NCBI GenBank assembly: GCA_033439265.1
Contig: JAVTVX010000012.1
Location: 5,941,001 to 6,005,000, forward strand
DNA from: Dillenia suffruticosa
Taxonomy: Eukaryota > Streptophyta > Magnoliopsida > Dilleniales > Dilleniaceae
Direction: 5' to 3'
DNA: 64,000 bases
The notes under the pieces are model-generated. The model searched no databases and was not told the origin of the DNA. It was given only the letters and a program-made list of their open reading frames with translations. This document shows, one piece after another, positions 15,553 to 27,449 of this stretch. The position numbers and the translations under genes are program-made. The number at the start of each line of letters is the position of its first letter. The stretch's first letter is position 1.

Positions 15553-16300
15553 CTATGAAGTAACCCAACTACGACCACATTGCTTTCTGGACCTGGTTCT
15601 CGTCATAAGTTTCCCTTATCCCGGCTGCTTCTTCCCAGAGTCCTGCTGCAGCATATATATTCGACAAAGAACATAAACTGCTGGATCATTCTGCTCAGTT
15701 CCAAGAGGAATACCAGCACCAATTCTTCCCAGACTTAAATTTCCACGAGCTGCACAGGCATTTAACAATGTCTACCAAGGATTGGGACCTGCTTCAAGAT
15801 TTACACAATTTTCTGCCTTATTCAGATATCCAGCTCGACCTTAAAGGTCAACCACACAAGATAAATGGTCCACTCCAGGTGCAATGCCATAATCATTCAC
15901 CATAGAGTTGAATATCCAAATCCCATCATCGACTAAACCGGCATGGCTGCAGGCTGAAAGAACCACTGTGAAGGTGGTCTGATCAGGAATTATCAATCCC
16001 GAATATTGCGTTGCCTTAAAACAATGAACAGCTTCTTCACCTTTTCCATTCCAGGAGACGCCATCTTTTTTGTCTATTCCTTTGAAAATCCTCAATGACA
16101 AAGCAAACATCCCACCTTTTGCATACATTGTCATAAGAGCATTGCCCGACAACGTCTCTAAGGACAAACCAATTCTGGGAATGTATCCATGAATCTTTTT
16201 TCCAATTCTCAAAGCCGAGAGGCTAGAACAAATACTCAAGACTAGATTGAGAGTATGAATATTAGGCTTGAGATCCGATTTCAAAGCCGAGAGGCTTGAG
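15553..16300 (-). pseudogene. PPR protein pseudogene (PLS subfamily, 3' part only)
   Basis: The minus strand reads recognisable PPR motifs: GKKIHGYIPRIGLS, GNALMTMYAKGGM, DQTTFTVVLSACSHAGLVDD and VDHLSCVVDL. The frame is then broken by TAA at 15841-15843 where VDLLGRAGY would be expected (TTA to TAA). It continues as GRAGYLNKAENCVN, hits TAG at 15772-15774 (a likely former Trp codon), shifts by a 2-base insertion in an AT run near 15652, and shifts again near 15580 before ending at TAG 15553-15555. About nine residues are also missing between VSWN and GKGEEAV. No N-terminal half is seen, and upstream of about 16300 the open frame has no PPR similarity. The remaining motifs remind me most of Arabidopsis At3g49740, whose position would fit the local gene order. 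That assignment is from memory and not searched. Confidence 0.85.
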
Positions 16301-17552
16301 AAACGTCTCGAATTTTGCCTCGTTTTAGAAAGAGAGATTTGCTTTTTCTGAGCATTGAAAATGGGGGCCAAACAAGAGGAGACGTCGGCGGGTGAAATTG
16401 ATTTGAAAGTTGGCAGTAGCAACAACCAAAAAGCGCTCTGTGGGATTTGCCATTTTTTTTTCTTTTTTAAAAATGAAGGTATAATACCAACCATAGCTCT
16501 TTAAAATATACCAACAAAATTATTAATTTGCATAAAAATTTACAGATTATATATATATAATAAATATACTGGGAACATGATATGTATGCCCTCAATACTT
16601 TCCTTTTTTTTCATTAGAATCGTCAAGACATCATAACTAAAACTTAAGAAACATAGACCATAAATATGATATTACATAAAGAAATACTACTTCTTGAAGT
16701 CACCTAAAACCCTTGAGATTCCCCCAATCTCCTCACCCAAATCTGCAAAATGGTGTACTCTTTTGCTTAGTCAAAAGCATGCCCATGCATGTTGTCCTCG
16801 AGAGGACAGCCTAACGATACGAATCTCTTATCTCCAATTTAATAATTTTAGATTCAAATTCTTATAAAAAAATAAAAAAAACATACCCACGTTTTGTTCT
16901 TAATTTAGGGGGCTTAGTGGTAATCCAACTCAAATATTGGACATAAGAGAACACCTTTACCTGGGAGGCCTTTTTTCGCTCAAGTCATTTTATGATTTAA
17001 ATTCGTCGAGTTCAATGTCCACAAAGAACTATTTTTGCTGGGTCTGCTTGCCGTTTTTAATTATTAATTGAGTGGGTTTTCTCTTTATTTGTTATCAAAA
17101 AGATTTTTAATTAAAATATTTTGGTTAAATTTTACTAGTTAAATAGCTGGGGTTGTGACAAGAAACTTTTAATTTTTCGTGCTCTTGCAAAAATTAAATG
17201 ATCATCTTCGGGCATTAGATTCTCACTGATGTTTACGTTTCTCAAGCCAACATTCTCGATTTAACTTCGTCAACACCTGCTCATGTGAGGTCTTCCCTCT
17301 AAGGTGGAACACTCCCCGCCTAATACATTTTTACATCCCACAGTTTTGGCAGATCGCTTAGGCTTGTTCATTTTAGCGCAAAAGCACATTTGATATTATA
17401 TTGTTTAATATGTTCATGGATAATATTACGTATTTCATTCACCACTAATGGTTACAACTTCATTCACCACTAATGGTTACAACGAGGATTCCTTAATTTT
17501 TTTTGTGGACTAAACTCTTAACTTTTTTCCCTTCTTAATGCATGATATAAAG
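16301..17552. other. Intergenic spacer, no gene seen
   Basis: Contains a possible tRNA-like SINE head near 16795-16880 that ends in an A-rich run, too weak to delimit, and a 25-base unit TTCATTCACCACTAATGGTT plus five bases repeated head-to-tail at about 17435-17483. Confidence 0.45.
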
Positions 17553-17762
17553 TTTTTTTTTTTTTTTTGGTATCATGGTTAGACTACCAACATAATATTT
17601 GGGATTTCACCCTGATTAATCTGAATCGACTGCTTGCAGGGCCCAATTGAGGGGACAGGTCTCCCGATGCTGATTTTTCTGTTTCCATGAAGATCGAACT
17701 CCCGATCATGATTAAGGGGCGTCACTCCCTAAATCAACTAAACTATCATACTTTGGTTAAAG
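17553..17762 (-). mobile_element. SINE family A copy 2
   Basis: A T-run (17553-17568) marks the 3' tail of a minus-strand element. It reads a GTTTAGTTGATTTAGGGAG head, a GATCGGGAGTTCGATCTTC B-box region, GGGAGACCTGTCCCCTCAAT and a CAGATTAATCAGGGTGAAAT tail. It is colinear with the copy at 10729-10930 on the opposite strand. Target duplication unclear. Confidence 0.8.
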
Positions 17763-18941
17763 CCATTTATTATATGAGGCACAAGTTCAGTATAATTTAA
17801 GTCAAATTAATTAAATGACTATTACAAATTATCTCAGTTGTAACCAAGTTATAGGCTTTTTCTTTTTTTTTTTTCCCTCTCCCTAAAATACTTGACTAGA
17901 AGAAGCGACGAAGCTAACATGTCACGAATTAAGCTAATGGCGGGCATATTGGCTGCATACGATTTTCTATAATCCCATGAATATTAATACTCGTATGGTT
18001 CATAATAGTTGATTGTTATCCAATGATGTTATTTTTTATGAGAATAGAATGATTGAATCATTGTTGATCATCAAATATGATCCATCATTATTTATAAGAG
18101 TATTAACCGTTAATCTCTTTATTAATATCGAATGTGATTCGTATGATTATTAGATAAATTAAAGTGATTAGAACTCAATTCCATACTCTCAAAAAAAAAA
18201 ATTTGACGGATCCACTACCGATAAGTGATACCAATCAGTATCAGTAGTTAATACATTTGCCACATAAAAACTTTTCAACACTAACATATTTCCAATTTTA
18301 AAATGTTTTGAAATGTTTTCTATTTTTGTAATATTTTTTGTTTTCGAAATAATTCAAAATATGAAATTAATTAATATTTATACAAAAATTTTTATATTTT
18401 TATATTTATATTTTTTATAATTAATAAATTATCAGTTTATTTAATTATAATTATAATTTTTTATGATTAATTATTCTATATTTGATCATTTTAAATTTTT
18501 ATTATAAAATATAATTATTCCATTATTTCTCTAAAATAATTAATATTTACATAAAAATTCTTATACATTTTATTTTTATAAGATATTGTTTTTTCATATT
18601 TTTTTTATTCATTTTCTTTTGTCCGTTCAATTTTCAGGCAAAATGTCCGAGGATGATGAATGTATCCTTCCATCGTGGAACACGTACGTGTCCAGGCCGA
18701 TGAATCAAAACCCCAGACCTCACACGTCAAGTGTAAAAACAAAAGGGGGGCCAACAACAACACTCAAACGCTAAGGGAAAGCCCGAACACGAACAGCTTT
18801 CGTAGTGGACCGCCCTAAGGCCGGATTCAGGCTCTATAGTTTGGATCAAAATTCCCAACTTGCCATTCCACCAGTCGGAAGTCCAGACTCTGAAGGGTTT
18901 CATTATCAACACAGAGAGCAATTGAAGGAGAAGAACGGCAA
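17763..18941. other. Intergenic spacer and upstream region of the HflX gene
   Basis: AT-rich to about 18620. Composition then becomes more balanced (18640-18940), consistent with promoter and 5' UTR of the next gene. An ACGTACGTGTCC string with overlapping ACGT cores lies near 18683-18692. No clear TATA box was found. Confidence 0.5.
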
Positions 18942-21900
18942 ATGTTAAAAGCCATTTCTCTCTTGAGAGCTTCATTATCAACACCCGCTTCCCGTTGTCT
19001 TCCCAGCGATTCATTATCTCCAATTTCTTTGATTCTCTCTTCGTCCTTTTCCCGATCTCGCTCGAGAAACGAGGAGGAATACAACGATGTCTCGCTTATC
19101 AACAGAGACCCAGAAAGCCCGCCGAGGCTGTTCGTCGTACAACCTCGAATCCGACCCGATAAACTTTTGCGGGCAAAGTTGTCTGAAGCTTTAAACCTCG
19201 CCAATTCCCTTGAAGAACAGAGAGATGGCTTCTTTGATACCGACTTTTTCGACAAGCAGTTGCCTCATCTCGTTGTTCAAAACCCTGCTGTCAGATCCCC
19301 CAAATCTCGTGCTGGTCAGTTTCTTTCTTTCTCTTTCTCTCTTTTTTTTTTTCTTTTTTTTCTTTTTCCCCCCTTAAGTTTCAATTCATAATCGATTAGC
19401 TAAAAATGTAGAATTAGTACTAGTCGTGTGGATTTTTCTATTCATTAGTTTGGGATTGACTATAAGTTGTTATTTGATTTGGATGACGCATTTGATTCTG
19501 GGTATTAGAATGTGGTATGGTATTTTATTGTTTTACTAAAAATCCTCTCAAGTTCTAACTGAAATGATGCATTTTTAGTGTTATATACATATACACGTAT
19601 ACACGCATACATGCATATATTATGTTGGGAACCTTTGTAACTAACTGCAGATAATCTGATTGAGCATGTTCAATACACTGGACTAGATCCTTGGTAAATT
19701 TGTGTATAAGTGTTAGCTGATTTTCTTTAATTAGCCAAGCTTATAGTCTAATCTAGTCAAGATCTTGTGATTCTATTTATTCAAGCGGTTAACTCTAATA
19801 GAGAGATTGTGTCTATCAGTGGGTAGGTTCTGGGGCTAACTAAAGAAACCCTTGTTAGATAGGTCAGGCAAGGATTTGAGCAATGTGAGTAATTGATGAA
19901 AGAAATAGGGAGCTTTATTACCGAATGCATATGGACTAAGTATAAGATTCTAACAATAGGTTTAACCTCTCCAGAGCAATTTTTAAGAATTGTATCTTGG
20001 ACCTTGGCTCTGGCACTTGGAGGTCATTTACATCCAAAAGGAGGAACTTAGTGAGTTCGCTTTTGGGGGTGTTTATAGTAATTGCATTCTGAAATCAAAT
20101 GTGGAAGGATGACTAAATTTCATTTGGTTTGTAAATCCTGGATTCATATCATTCGGGTGTAAGATTGAGTGCTAGCATTCTACTTAGCATCTTTATGATT
20201 TTGAATTGCTTAAATACATATTGTATTGTTTGTTATGGTGGATGCACTACATTGTCATTGTTTTCTGGCTTTTCATTGCTTGCAGATACATACTTTGGGC
20301 CGGGGACTGTCGATACCATTAAATGCCATCTAAATGCTTTAGAGTCAAAGGCAAGATCTCATTAGTTTTGTTTTATGTATTTTGCGTCGATGGATGGCTA
20401 AAGCCTTCTGTTTGAATTGATTGGAATTAATAGCATATAACAATTGATATGACCTTTTATAGGGTGGATTGGATGCTATTTTTGTGAACGCAATCCTCAC
20501 TGGTATTCAACTGCGGAATTTAGAGGCAAGTTGTTGATGCTCAATCTATTCTCTACACTTTTTCTAGATAAATTTAGTGAGTATCAATTATGGTGCATGA
20601 AGAATTGTTCATTCTTCTAAATTTTTCTTGTCTTCCATATGGCAGCGAGCTTGGGGGTTACCTGTCTTGGACCGTGTGGGCCTTATAATAGAAATATTCA
20701 ATGCTCATGCTTACACAAAGGAAGCAAAGTTACAGGTAAGGCAAATAACTTGGCTTAGAAATTTGTCCTCTTGTTCATTTGGTGACTTATCTCATGTTAG
20801 GAATTGCTTCAATAAATCTTTAACATGTCATATGGTCAATATTTATTTTTTCAGTCTGAACTAGCAGCTCTAATGCACAAGAAAACAAGACTTGTCCGTG
20901 TACGGGGCCCTGATGGACGCTACACTTTTGGATCGATGGGTGAAGCTGAAGTAGTTAGTGCACGAGGGTGAGTAGGCTTTAATTTCTTATGCAGTGCAAT
21001 TAAAGCTTATTTACCTCAGAAAGCTTATTCGGTAATATTGGGTGAAGTTGTTTCCTATGCAGTGCAATTAAAGCTTATTGCCTCAGAAAGGTGAAGGTAA
21101 TATTGGTTGCTGGTAGCCAACCAAGTCCATAGGCAAAAGTAGAATAGGCTTATCACTCCAGTTGCTTCTCAAAAATATTAAATATAAAAATAATTTTTTT
21201 GGTTTTTTCTTTTCCAGTTTGAAAAAATTACCTCCATGCAAATAGACAATGACATAATTTGGTCCATGAGTAGAGTACTGCTAATTGTTGGTCCTTTTTG
21301 GCCCTCAACTATAAAACAAGGAAGCACTTTACTCATTGTGACTGACTGCAAATATGGTTTCCCCTACCTTTATTTATCTAGTTTAAGCATTATAGTTATT
21401 CGTTGATGGCTTGACTCAGATTGCGCATTTACTGCATGTTGGAATAACTTCAACATATATGATCTGCAGTCTCATGCATCCTTTTCTTTGTTTTACATGC
21501 TGCATCTTCTCCAGACTTTCTATATGGCAAGAGTTTTTATTTTTGTGCCTTTCATCAGTCATCCTGTGTTTATTTAGCTTTGATCATACAGTCTAATCTC
21601 CCTTTTGCTAGTGAAGTCTTTGGTGCACTTAGCTAGCAGTATCCATGATAATATGGTTCAACTTTCACTAAGGATGATGTATCATATAATATTCATATAA
21701 CATGTTTAATGTTACATGAAAACTTCAACCATTGGCTGGTTGTCTTGGAAATATTTGGCTGGTTGTTTTCAAAAGAAAGATACTTCCAGGATGACATATT
21801 CCTATGTATGTACGTTGATGTTGCTTGTTACTCTTACTGTTTGGGTATAACTTGACATGTGCATTGCTATTAATTACAGGAGAGGAAGTGGAGGCCGTGG

Positions 21901-24900
21901 TTTTATAAGTGGAGCTGGAGAAACTGAGCTTCAGCTGCAACGAAGAAGGTTAAATTTGTGATGCTTTACTATGACTTTTCATTGTTGATATGCAGCTCTT
22001 TTGGGGGCTTTTTTTTCACGTATTTATTCTTTTTCTCCGAAGGTTTAACATTCTTGAAATTTAGCTGTCTGGTTCCTTTGTGCCAAATGGGCTGCAATGG
22101 AATATTATGTTAAATTTAATCACTTGCTGATGGCATCTGTCATATTTTCTTGAACTCACTTGAGACTAAACTAACCATTTAAAAATTATTTTCATATTCT
22201 GAGCTGATGTTTGCTCTAAATGCCTTGAAGTTCATAAAGTTTTGCATGCAGCATAGTGGGCATATCTGTTGTTTGCTTTCCTTGGTTAACAATTGACAGC
22301 ATTTGAACACTTCAATTTTTTCCAGGGTCACCATCATGTGAACCATACCAAATTCAATAATTAAATTAGAGAGCATGAAAGCTTTATTTATCTTTATTTA
22401 CTTGTTATGTCCCAAGTGGGTCTTCAATTTTCATCTTCCCAGAAACTTCAGGATTGTTATGACATTATGTGAATACGACGGGGTTGGTTTACTGACCAGA
22501 AGCTGCTACTTTGGAAAGATTAATCACTAGATAAGAAAGGGGTATTCTTCTGCTCATTTATGCAGTTAAAACAAGATCGTATGCCCTTAAATGTTGTTTT
22601 CCTGTTATTAAAATTCCATTCATTAATCCATGCATTAATCCTGATTTTGCAATGACTATAAATGAAATTTACTGGAGAAAAATCGCAGAATTTCAGAGAG
22701 GAGACTTCGGCTGTTATCTCAAATAGAAGAGGTGCGACGCACTCGAGCTTTGCAACGTGCCTCACGCAAGAGGCATGGAGGGTCAGATGGTCAAGCCCTA
22801 GCCACTGTTGCGGTTGTTGGCTATACTAATGCAGTATGTGGTCAAAGCCCTGTTTCACGTGCTCAATCTTTCCTCTAATGGTTATAGGCTTTAAACTACC
22901 TTCCACTGATTGGTTTAACAGGGAAAATCTACATTAGTTAGTGCCCTTTCAGGGAGTGATCTGTATGCTGATGATAGGTATAATAATCCTTTCAGATGCC
23001 TATTATTGGTTTTGCACTTTTTTGGTTGGTGTTTGAAATATTATTTGAGTTTATTCATTATCTTCTAGTCAGAGTTGTTTGTTGAGTTCTGAGCTTTACT
23101 TTGACTGCAACACTTGCAGGTTATTTGCAACAGTCGATCCTAGATTAAGAAGCGTTGTCCTTCCTTCAGGGTAATATGATCATCGTGTTTAAAACATTTT
23201 GAACTGTAGTTTAGAAAATACTGATAACCGTAATATTTTCAAGTGGATGATGGAAATATAAATTGAGTTTTTCATTAATACAATTGATCATGTATTGTTT
23301 CAGGAGGAAAGTGCTTCTTAGTGATACAGTAGGATTCATATCAGATCTCCCAGTTCAGGTAAATTAAGCGAATTTGCATTGGCTTTATTGTCTGTATGTC
23401 CTTGTCGTTTGTTTCTTCACTGTTCTTAAACTTTTTCAGTTAGTTGAAGCATTTCACGCAACCTTGGAGGAAGTGGTGGAAGCAGATCTCCTTGTGGTAT
23501 GAATTGGCTGCCTTAGAATTTGTCCTAACTTTTATACCTTTTGAGCTGGATGTTTGCTTTTCTTACACTCTATAAAGTGGTCTTTCCTTTGCTTATACAT
23601 GAATGACCAACTATGCAACTTGTTCTCACATGCACACATGAAAAGATGATCTGCAAGTAAGAGGAAAGAAAGATAAAGGTGACTTTAATGTCTGTCCTCT
23701 AGTTTTTCTCCAGGGTCTGTTACTGCTTAATTGCAGGCTTTGATTTGTATTTCACTTTTTACAATATATCTCCTATACTTGCTCCTACCGTATTACGAAG
23801 ACTCTAAAAGGTTTTTATTTAAAGGAGTAAGAAAATAATCTTTTTGATCAGTTAACAAATTCGAGGCTTTTACCATTATTGTTAATTTTAATAATAAAAT
23901 TTCACTTAATTAATGATCCGATCTCTAATTCAGTGTGTTTGTTTGATTTGGCCCACCTGGTACACAAAGTGTTCCCCGGTTTAGTGCGGCGGTAAGGGGA
24001 GATTGGGCGTATATGTACGCAGCCTGTCTCTTGCATTTTTTGCAAAGAGGCTGTTTTCACGCTTTGAATCCATGACCTCGAGCTTACCAAAGGAGCAACT
24101 TCATTGTTGCGCCAGGGTTCGCCCTTTGTAATTCAATGTGTTGAATAGGATATAACTAGCACCATTTGCATTGTGGTAGAGCAGTAAGTTCTACTCTCAG
24201 ATGGCTTATAGATGCCCTGGGAAGGAATGGTTAAAGGCATCTGCCCCTTAGTTCTTGCATCCTCATGTTTTACCCATCCTTGAGACTCTACAATAGTGAT
24301 GATTTTACACTCCACTAGTTTGGATATCTTCCTAGGCATAATATTGTTTGAAATGTTGTCCTTGGGTATATCCTTGATTTGTTGTGATTACAATTTGTAT
24401 GCCATTGCCATGCAGCATGTCCTGGACTCTAGTGCTGTAGATCTAGATGAGCAACGTTCCACAGTGTTGCAAGTTCTTGAGCAAATTGGAGTCCCTGAGG
24501 AGAAGATTCAGAGTATGATTGAAGTATGGAACAAGGTCGTACTGTTTTCTTCTTTTCCATCGCCTGTCTTATTTTAAATATATCATTATAGCGGTAATTC
24601 TTTGCTGGTTCCTTTTTCTTTTTCCCCTTGAGCATCCTTAGTTGTATCCATCTTCAACTTCCCCCTAAACAATGTACTGGATAAATTATAGCTATCTAAA
24701 TGAACTCTAAATGAATATTTCTGGACATTTTTAACCTCTTCAGATAGATCTCCAAGAAGAGAATGTAGGCATGGATGATTACATAGATGAAGGTGAAAGT
24801 GATGACTCTTTTAGTGCTGCAGAAGATGAAGTTGATCATTCCGATAATGACAATGGGGATAACAATGACACTGGGGCTGAGCTCTCAGCTGAGGATGCTT

Positions 24901-25253
24901 GGGAGAATATTAATGTTGAACAAGATGATTACTCTGATGGATGGCTGGCAGAAGAAGAAGATGCTGAGGACGACCCCTGGAGTACATCTAAAGGCCAGAA
25001 CACTTCAAACAACAATAAGAGTGAGTTATTACCTGAACAAGGGATAGTCCAAATACCCTCAGATTCTCAAGGTCAATATGGTCCCCATGTGAAAACATCC
25101 GCCATAATGGGGGTTGGTTTGCAAGAGTTGCTTCAACTCATAGATGAGAAGCTTAATATGGAGAACAGGGAGAAAGTAATGGAAAGAGGTAGCTTTGATC
25201 GAAAATGGAGGCCTCCTCGTGCAGATGATGCAGGTATGGCAGTTGAACAGTAG
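18942..25253 (+). CDS. HflX-type GTPase, probably organellar, 13 exons, 588 aa
   Basis: Coding exons: 18942-19314, 20286-20350, 20463-20525, 20646-20735, 20855-20967, 21880-21948, 22689-22833, 22922-22977, 23120-23170, 23304-23358, 23440-23496, 24416-24535, 24744-25253. Phases join without a break. The Ser/Arg-rich, acid-poor first 40 residues look like an organelle transit peptide. Next come the HflX N-terminal domain (DRVGLIIEIFNAHA, residues about 176-189), the glycine-rich linker with SGAGETELQLQRRR (about 243-256), and the G domain: G1 GYTNAGKS (302-309), G3 DTVGF (349-353) and G4 NKID (418-421, split by intron 12). A very acidic insert (about 422-500) separates G4 from a G5-like TSAIMGVGLQELL. 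Bacterial HflX binds the 50S subunit and splits stalled ribosomes; an analogous organellar role is inference. Introns 2 and 3 both have GC donors. A SINE sits in intron 11. The closest Arabidopsis gene I recall is At3g49725. Confidence 0.9.
20351..20352 (+). promoter_or_regulatory. GC splice donor of HflX intron 2
   Basis: The exon ends GAGTCAAAG and the intron begins GCAAGATC. The reading frame resumes at GGTGGATTGGATGC (20463) after TATAG, in phase 0. Using the nearest downstream GT would retain an in-frame TAG. AAG|GCAAG matches the strong consensus that GC-AG introns need. Confidence 0.8.
20526..20527 (+). promoter_or_regulatory. GC splice donor of HflX intron 3
   Basis: The exon ends CGGAATTTAGAG and the intron begins GCAAGTTG. 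The next exon starts CGAGCTTGGGGG after GGCAG (20646). The join gives NLERAWGLPVLDRVGLI, which fits the HflX family, whereas the GT four bases further on would shift the frame. Confidence 0.82.
20986..21107. repeat. Tandem duplication inside HflX intron 5
   Basis: A block beginning TATGCAGTGCAATTAAAGC is present twice, at about 20988-21041 and 21057-21107 (period 69), each continuing with a CCTCAGAAAG string and GGTAATATTGG. It lies wholly in the intron after exon 5. The duplicated TATGCAG could serve as a decoy acceptor. Confidence 0.7.
23940..24128 (-). mobile_element. tRNA-derived SINE in HflX intron 11, with target duplication
   Basis: Read on the minus strand the element starts AAGGGCGAACCCTGGCGCAA, has an A-box/B-box head (the B-box is degraded, near GTCATGGATTCAAAG), then AACAGCCTCTTTGCAAAA, AGGCTGCGTACATA and a tail near CTGGTACACAAAG read from the plus side. 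This is a widespread dicot SINE type. It is flanked by TAATTCAGTGTGTT (23926-23939) and TAATTCAATGTGTT (24129-24142), a 14-base target duplication with one mismatch. It lies within a 919-bp intron and does not touch splice sites. Confidence 0.85.
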
Positions 25254-26672
25254 GTTTATATTCAACAATTCTGTAGCCCGAAAGCACAATCTGAAGGGGT
25301 TTAAGAATCTTTGACAGAAGCCGTAATCAACCTTCTTGAGCTGATCACCCTTTCATAAGCGCAATGTAAGAAAATTGTTCCTGAATCCTCGCAATGCCTC
25401 CATAAAGCTACTCCATGCTGCATGGATTTCTTGTAAGTTTTCTATGGTAAAAGATGACCAGGCGTATAGGTATGAAGGTCATCATAGGAAACAAGCTATT
25501 AGAAATGAGATTTTTCTAACAATTTTGTATTTCTTGTCTTTTTCTTATTTCTTGTCTTTTTCTTTAACAAGGAAAAGGAGAAAAAAATAATGTTGTACTC
25601 CTATAAGCGGTACTAATATCAGATGTATTCCAATTATGTCTTTTTCCATGTTCGTGTTGTGTCCTTTGCAACTTGGGGCCTCTTGTCTAGCTTTGTTAGT
25701 GATGAATGAGTGGACAGCAGCACTGCCTCACTCTTTCATATGAGGGGCATTAGGAGTTTATGGCACAAAAATAATTACTGAATAGATGTTGTATTGACCA
25801 TTTTGAAATTTGTAAATAGATGGGAATGAATATTGCACATAAGGCTCATGTCAAACATTGCCTAGGCTCATGTTTCGTTTGCTTCCTATTCAATAATCTT
25901 TTTACTCTTTTTTAAGGTAAATGTAACGAGAGGGCTGTTTGGAAAATTTCTATTGTCTCTAATTTGTTTTACTACCTTTTCTGCATTATTTTTAAATTAT
26001 AGGTTCTTTTTGAATGAAATGTTGGTTTTATGGTAGAAGCCAACTTTTTTCTTTTTTGGGGACAAATTGATTAAAATTATTATTGCATCCTATTAATATT
26101 TTTTTTAATAAAAATCTTTACTCAATCTCTACTTCTCCAAACACCCCCTTCATTTTTTTTGAACCTTTTGTTTATCATAATTAATGGTAGCCACTTGCTC
26201 TTTGCATGACACGATCCTATAATCACCTAGAATAGTACGGTTTAATTTACACTGATATAAAATATAAAATATTTAAGTTACAGATTCTTTCGTCTAAAAA
26301 TTATTATGAATTCTAAAAATTTTATAACGAGATCGATCAATTTATTATATTAAAATTTTATAAAAAGAATTATAATAATTAAACTGTCATATTAAAGATA
26401 TTTATTAATAGTTATAATTAACATTCGAAAATAGAGGTCTCAATTAGGATTCTTTGACTTCTATGATTTCTTTGAGTGAGGACTCTTTAAATAATTGAGT
26501 TAAAAAATGCTAAAATGATAAGGTTGAGATGCTAGTAGGAATAATCTAGAATGGATATTCTCCAATGATAATCCAACCATGAGTGGCGTAAAAAGGCATG
26601 GAAAAGATAAGCTCTCTCTCTCTCTCTCTCCCCGTGTCATTTGATATATATTGATTTTACCGAAATAAGGAT
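25254..26672. other. HflX 3' UTR and spacer, no gene seen
   Basis: The first few hundred bases are likely 3' UTR (AAAAATAATG near 25584 could serve as a polyadenylation signal). The remainder is AT-rich without recognisable coding. Confidence 0.5.
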
Positions 26673-26927
26673 AGTGTTTTTGAAAAATTGGATCGAACCG
26701 GTCAATTTTATCGGTTCAACCGAGATTTAAAACCGATAGATATTTCGAACTAATTCAAAGAAAAATATGAATTTTATTTTATTTTAAAATATATAATTTA
26801 TAAATTATTTAAATAATATCATAATAATGTCATCTAATTTGTAAAATGGTCCGATTGATTTGATCAATTAAATCGATAAATTGATAAGTTGGTCAAATTA
26901 TTTACCGATTCAGTTTTAAAAATATTG
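26673..26927. mobile_element. Possible hAT-type MITE
   Basis: The left end, AGTGTTTTTGAAAAATTGG, and the right end, which on the minus strand reads CAATATTTTTAAAACTGAAT, form a loose inverted repeat. Internal strings such as GATCGAACCGGTCAA and ATCGGTTCAACCGAG resemble a common dicot miniature element built around CCGGTTCAACCGG. No 8-base target duplication is evident, so the call is tentative. Confidence 0.45.
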
Positions 26928-27134
26928 TTTAGAATTCTCATTTTCCTGGTAATCATTTCTTTATTATTAATAAAAAATTTAAAATAATGAATTTCCTAAA
27001 TCTACTCATTTAGAAAAAAAATAAATTAATTTCAAGTGAATAAATACATAATTTTTTAATAAATATATCATCGACTTTTTTAATTTAGTAATACAGTTCA
27101 GTAACACTAAAGCTGAGAGCTCAACCCTCTTTTA

Positions 27135-27135
27135 A

Positions 27136-27195
<60 letters not shown>
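27135..27195. repeat. CT microsatellite upstream of the CGR gene
   Basis: About 61 bases of nearly pure CT dinucleotide with one TTT interruption. It lies about 300 bases before the probable transcribed leader of the CGR gene, which has more CT-rich patches at about 27522-27541. GA/CT tracts are known targets of BBR/BPC (GAGA-binding) factors in plants. Confidence 0.9.
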
Positions 27196-27197
<2 letters not shown>

Positions 27198-27449
27198 TCT
27201 CTGTAAAGAACATTGCCCTTCCTGGGGAACTAAAAATATTTGTTTTAGTAAGGATACCTCATATTCAAGGTTTGCAACTAGCTTGGCTCGGCCTTCAGAA
27301 AAGGGTAGGACATTTTTCGTTAGTAGGATCCTAGAAAAAGGGAGACCCCTTGTGTCTACTGTAAACTGACAAAAATACCCTCAGAATTTGTTTTTTGATC
27401 GTCGCCGAGCCGACAGCCAGGCCTCATGTATTATGTAATTTCGCGTCGT

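Noticed and set aside
18727..19255. Minus-strand open frames opposite HflX exon 1
   Set aside because: Antisense shadows; exon 1 is supported by frame continuity with twelve further exons.
24787..25047. Alternative frame over the last HflX exon
   Set aside because: Met/Leu/Thr-rich translation is a frame-shifted reading of the acidic insert.
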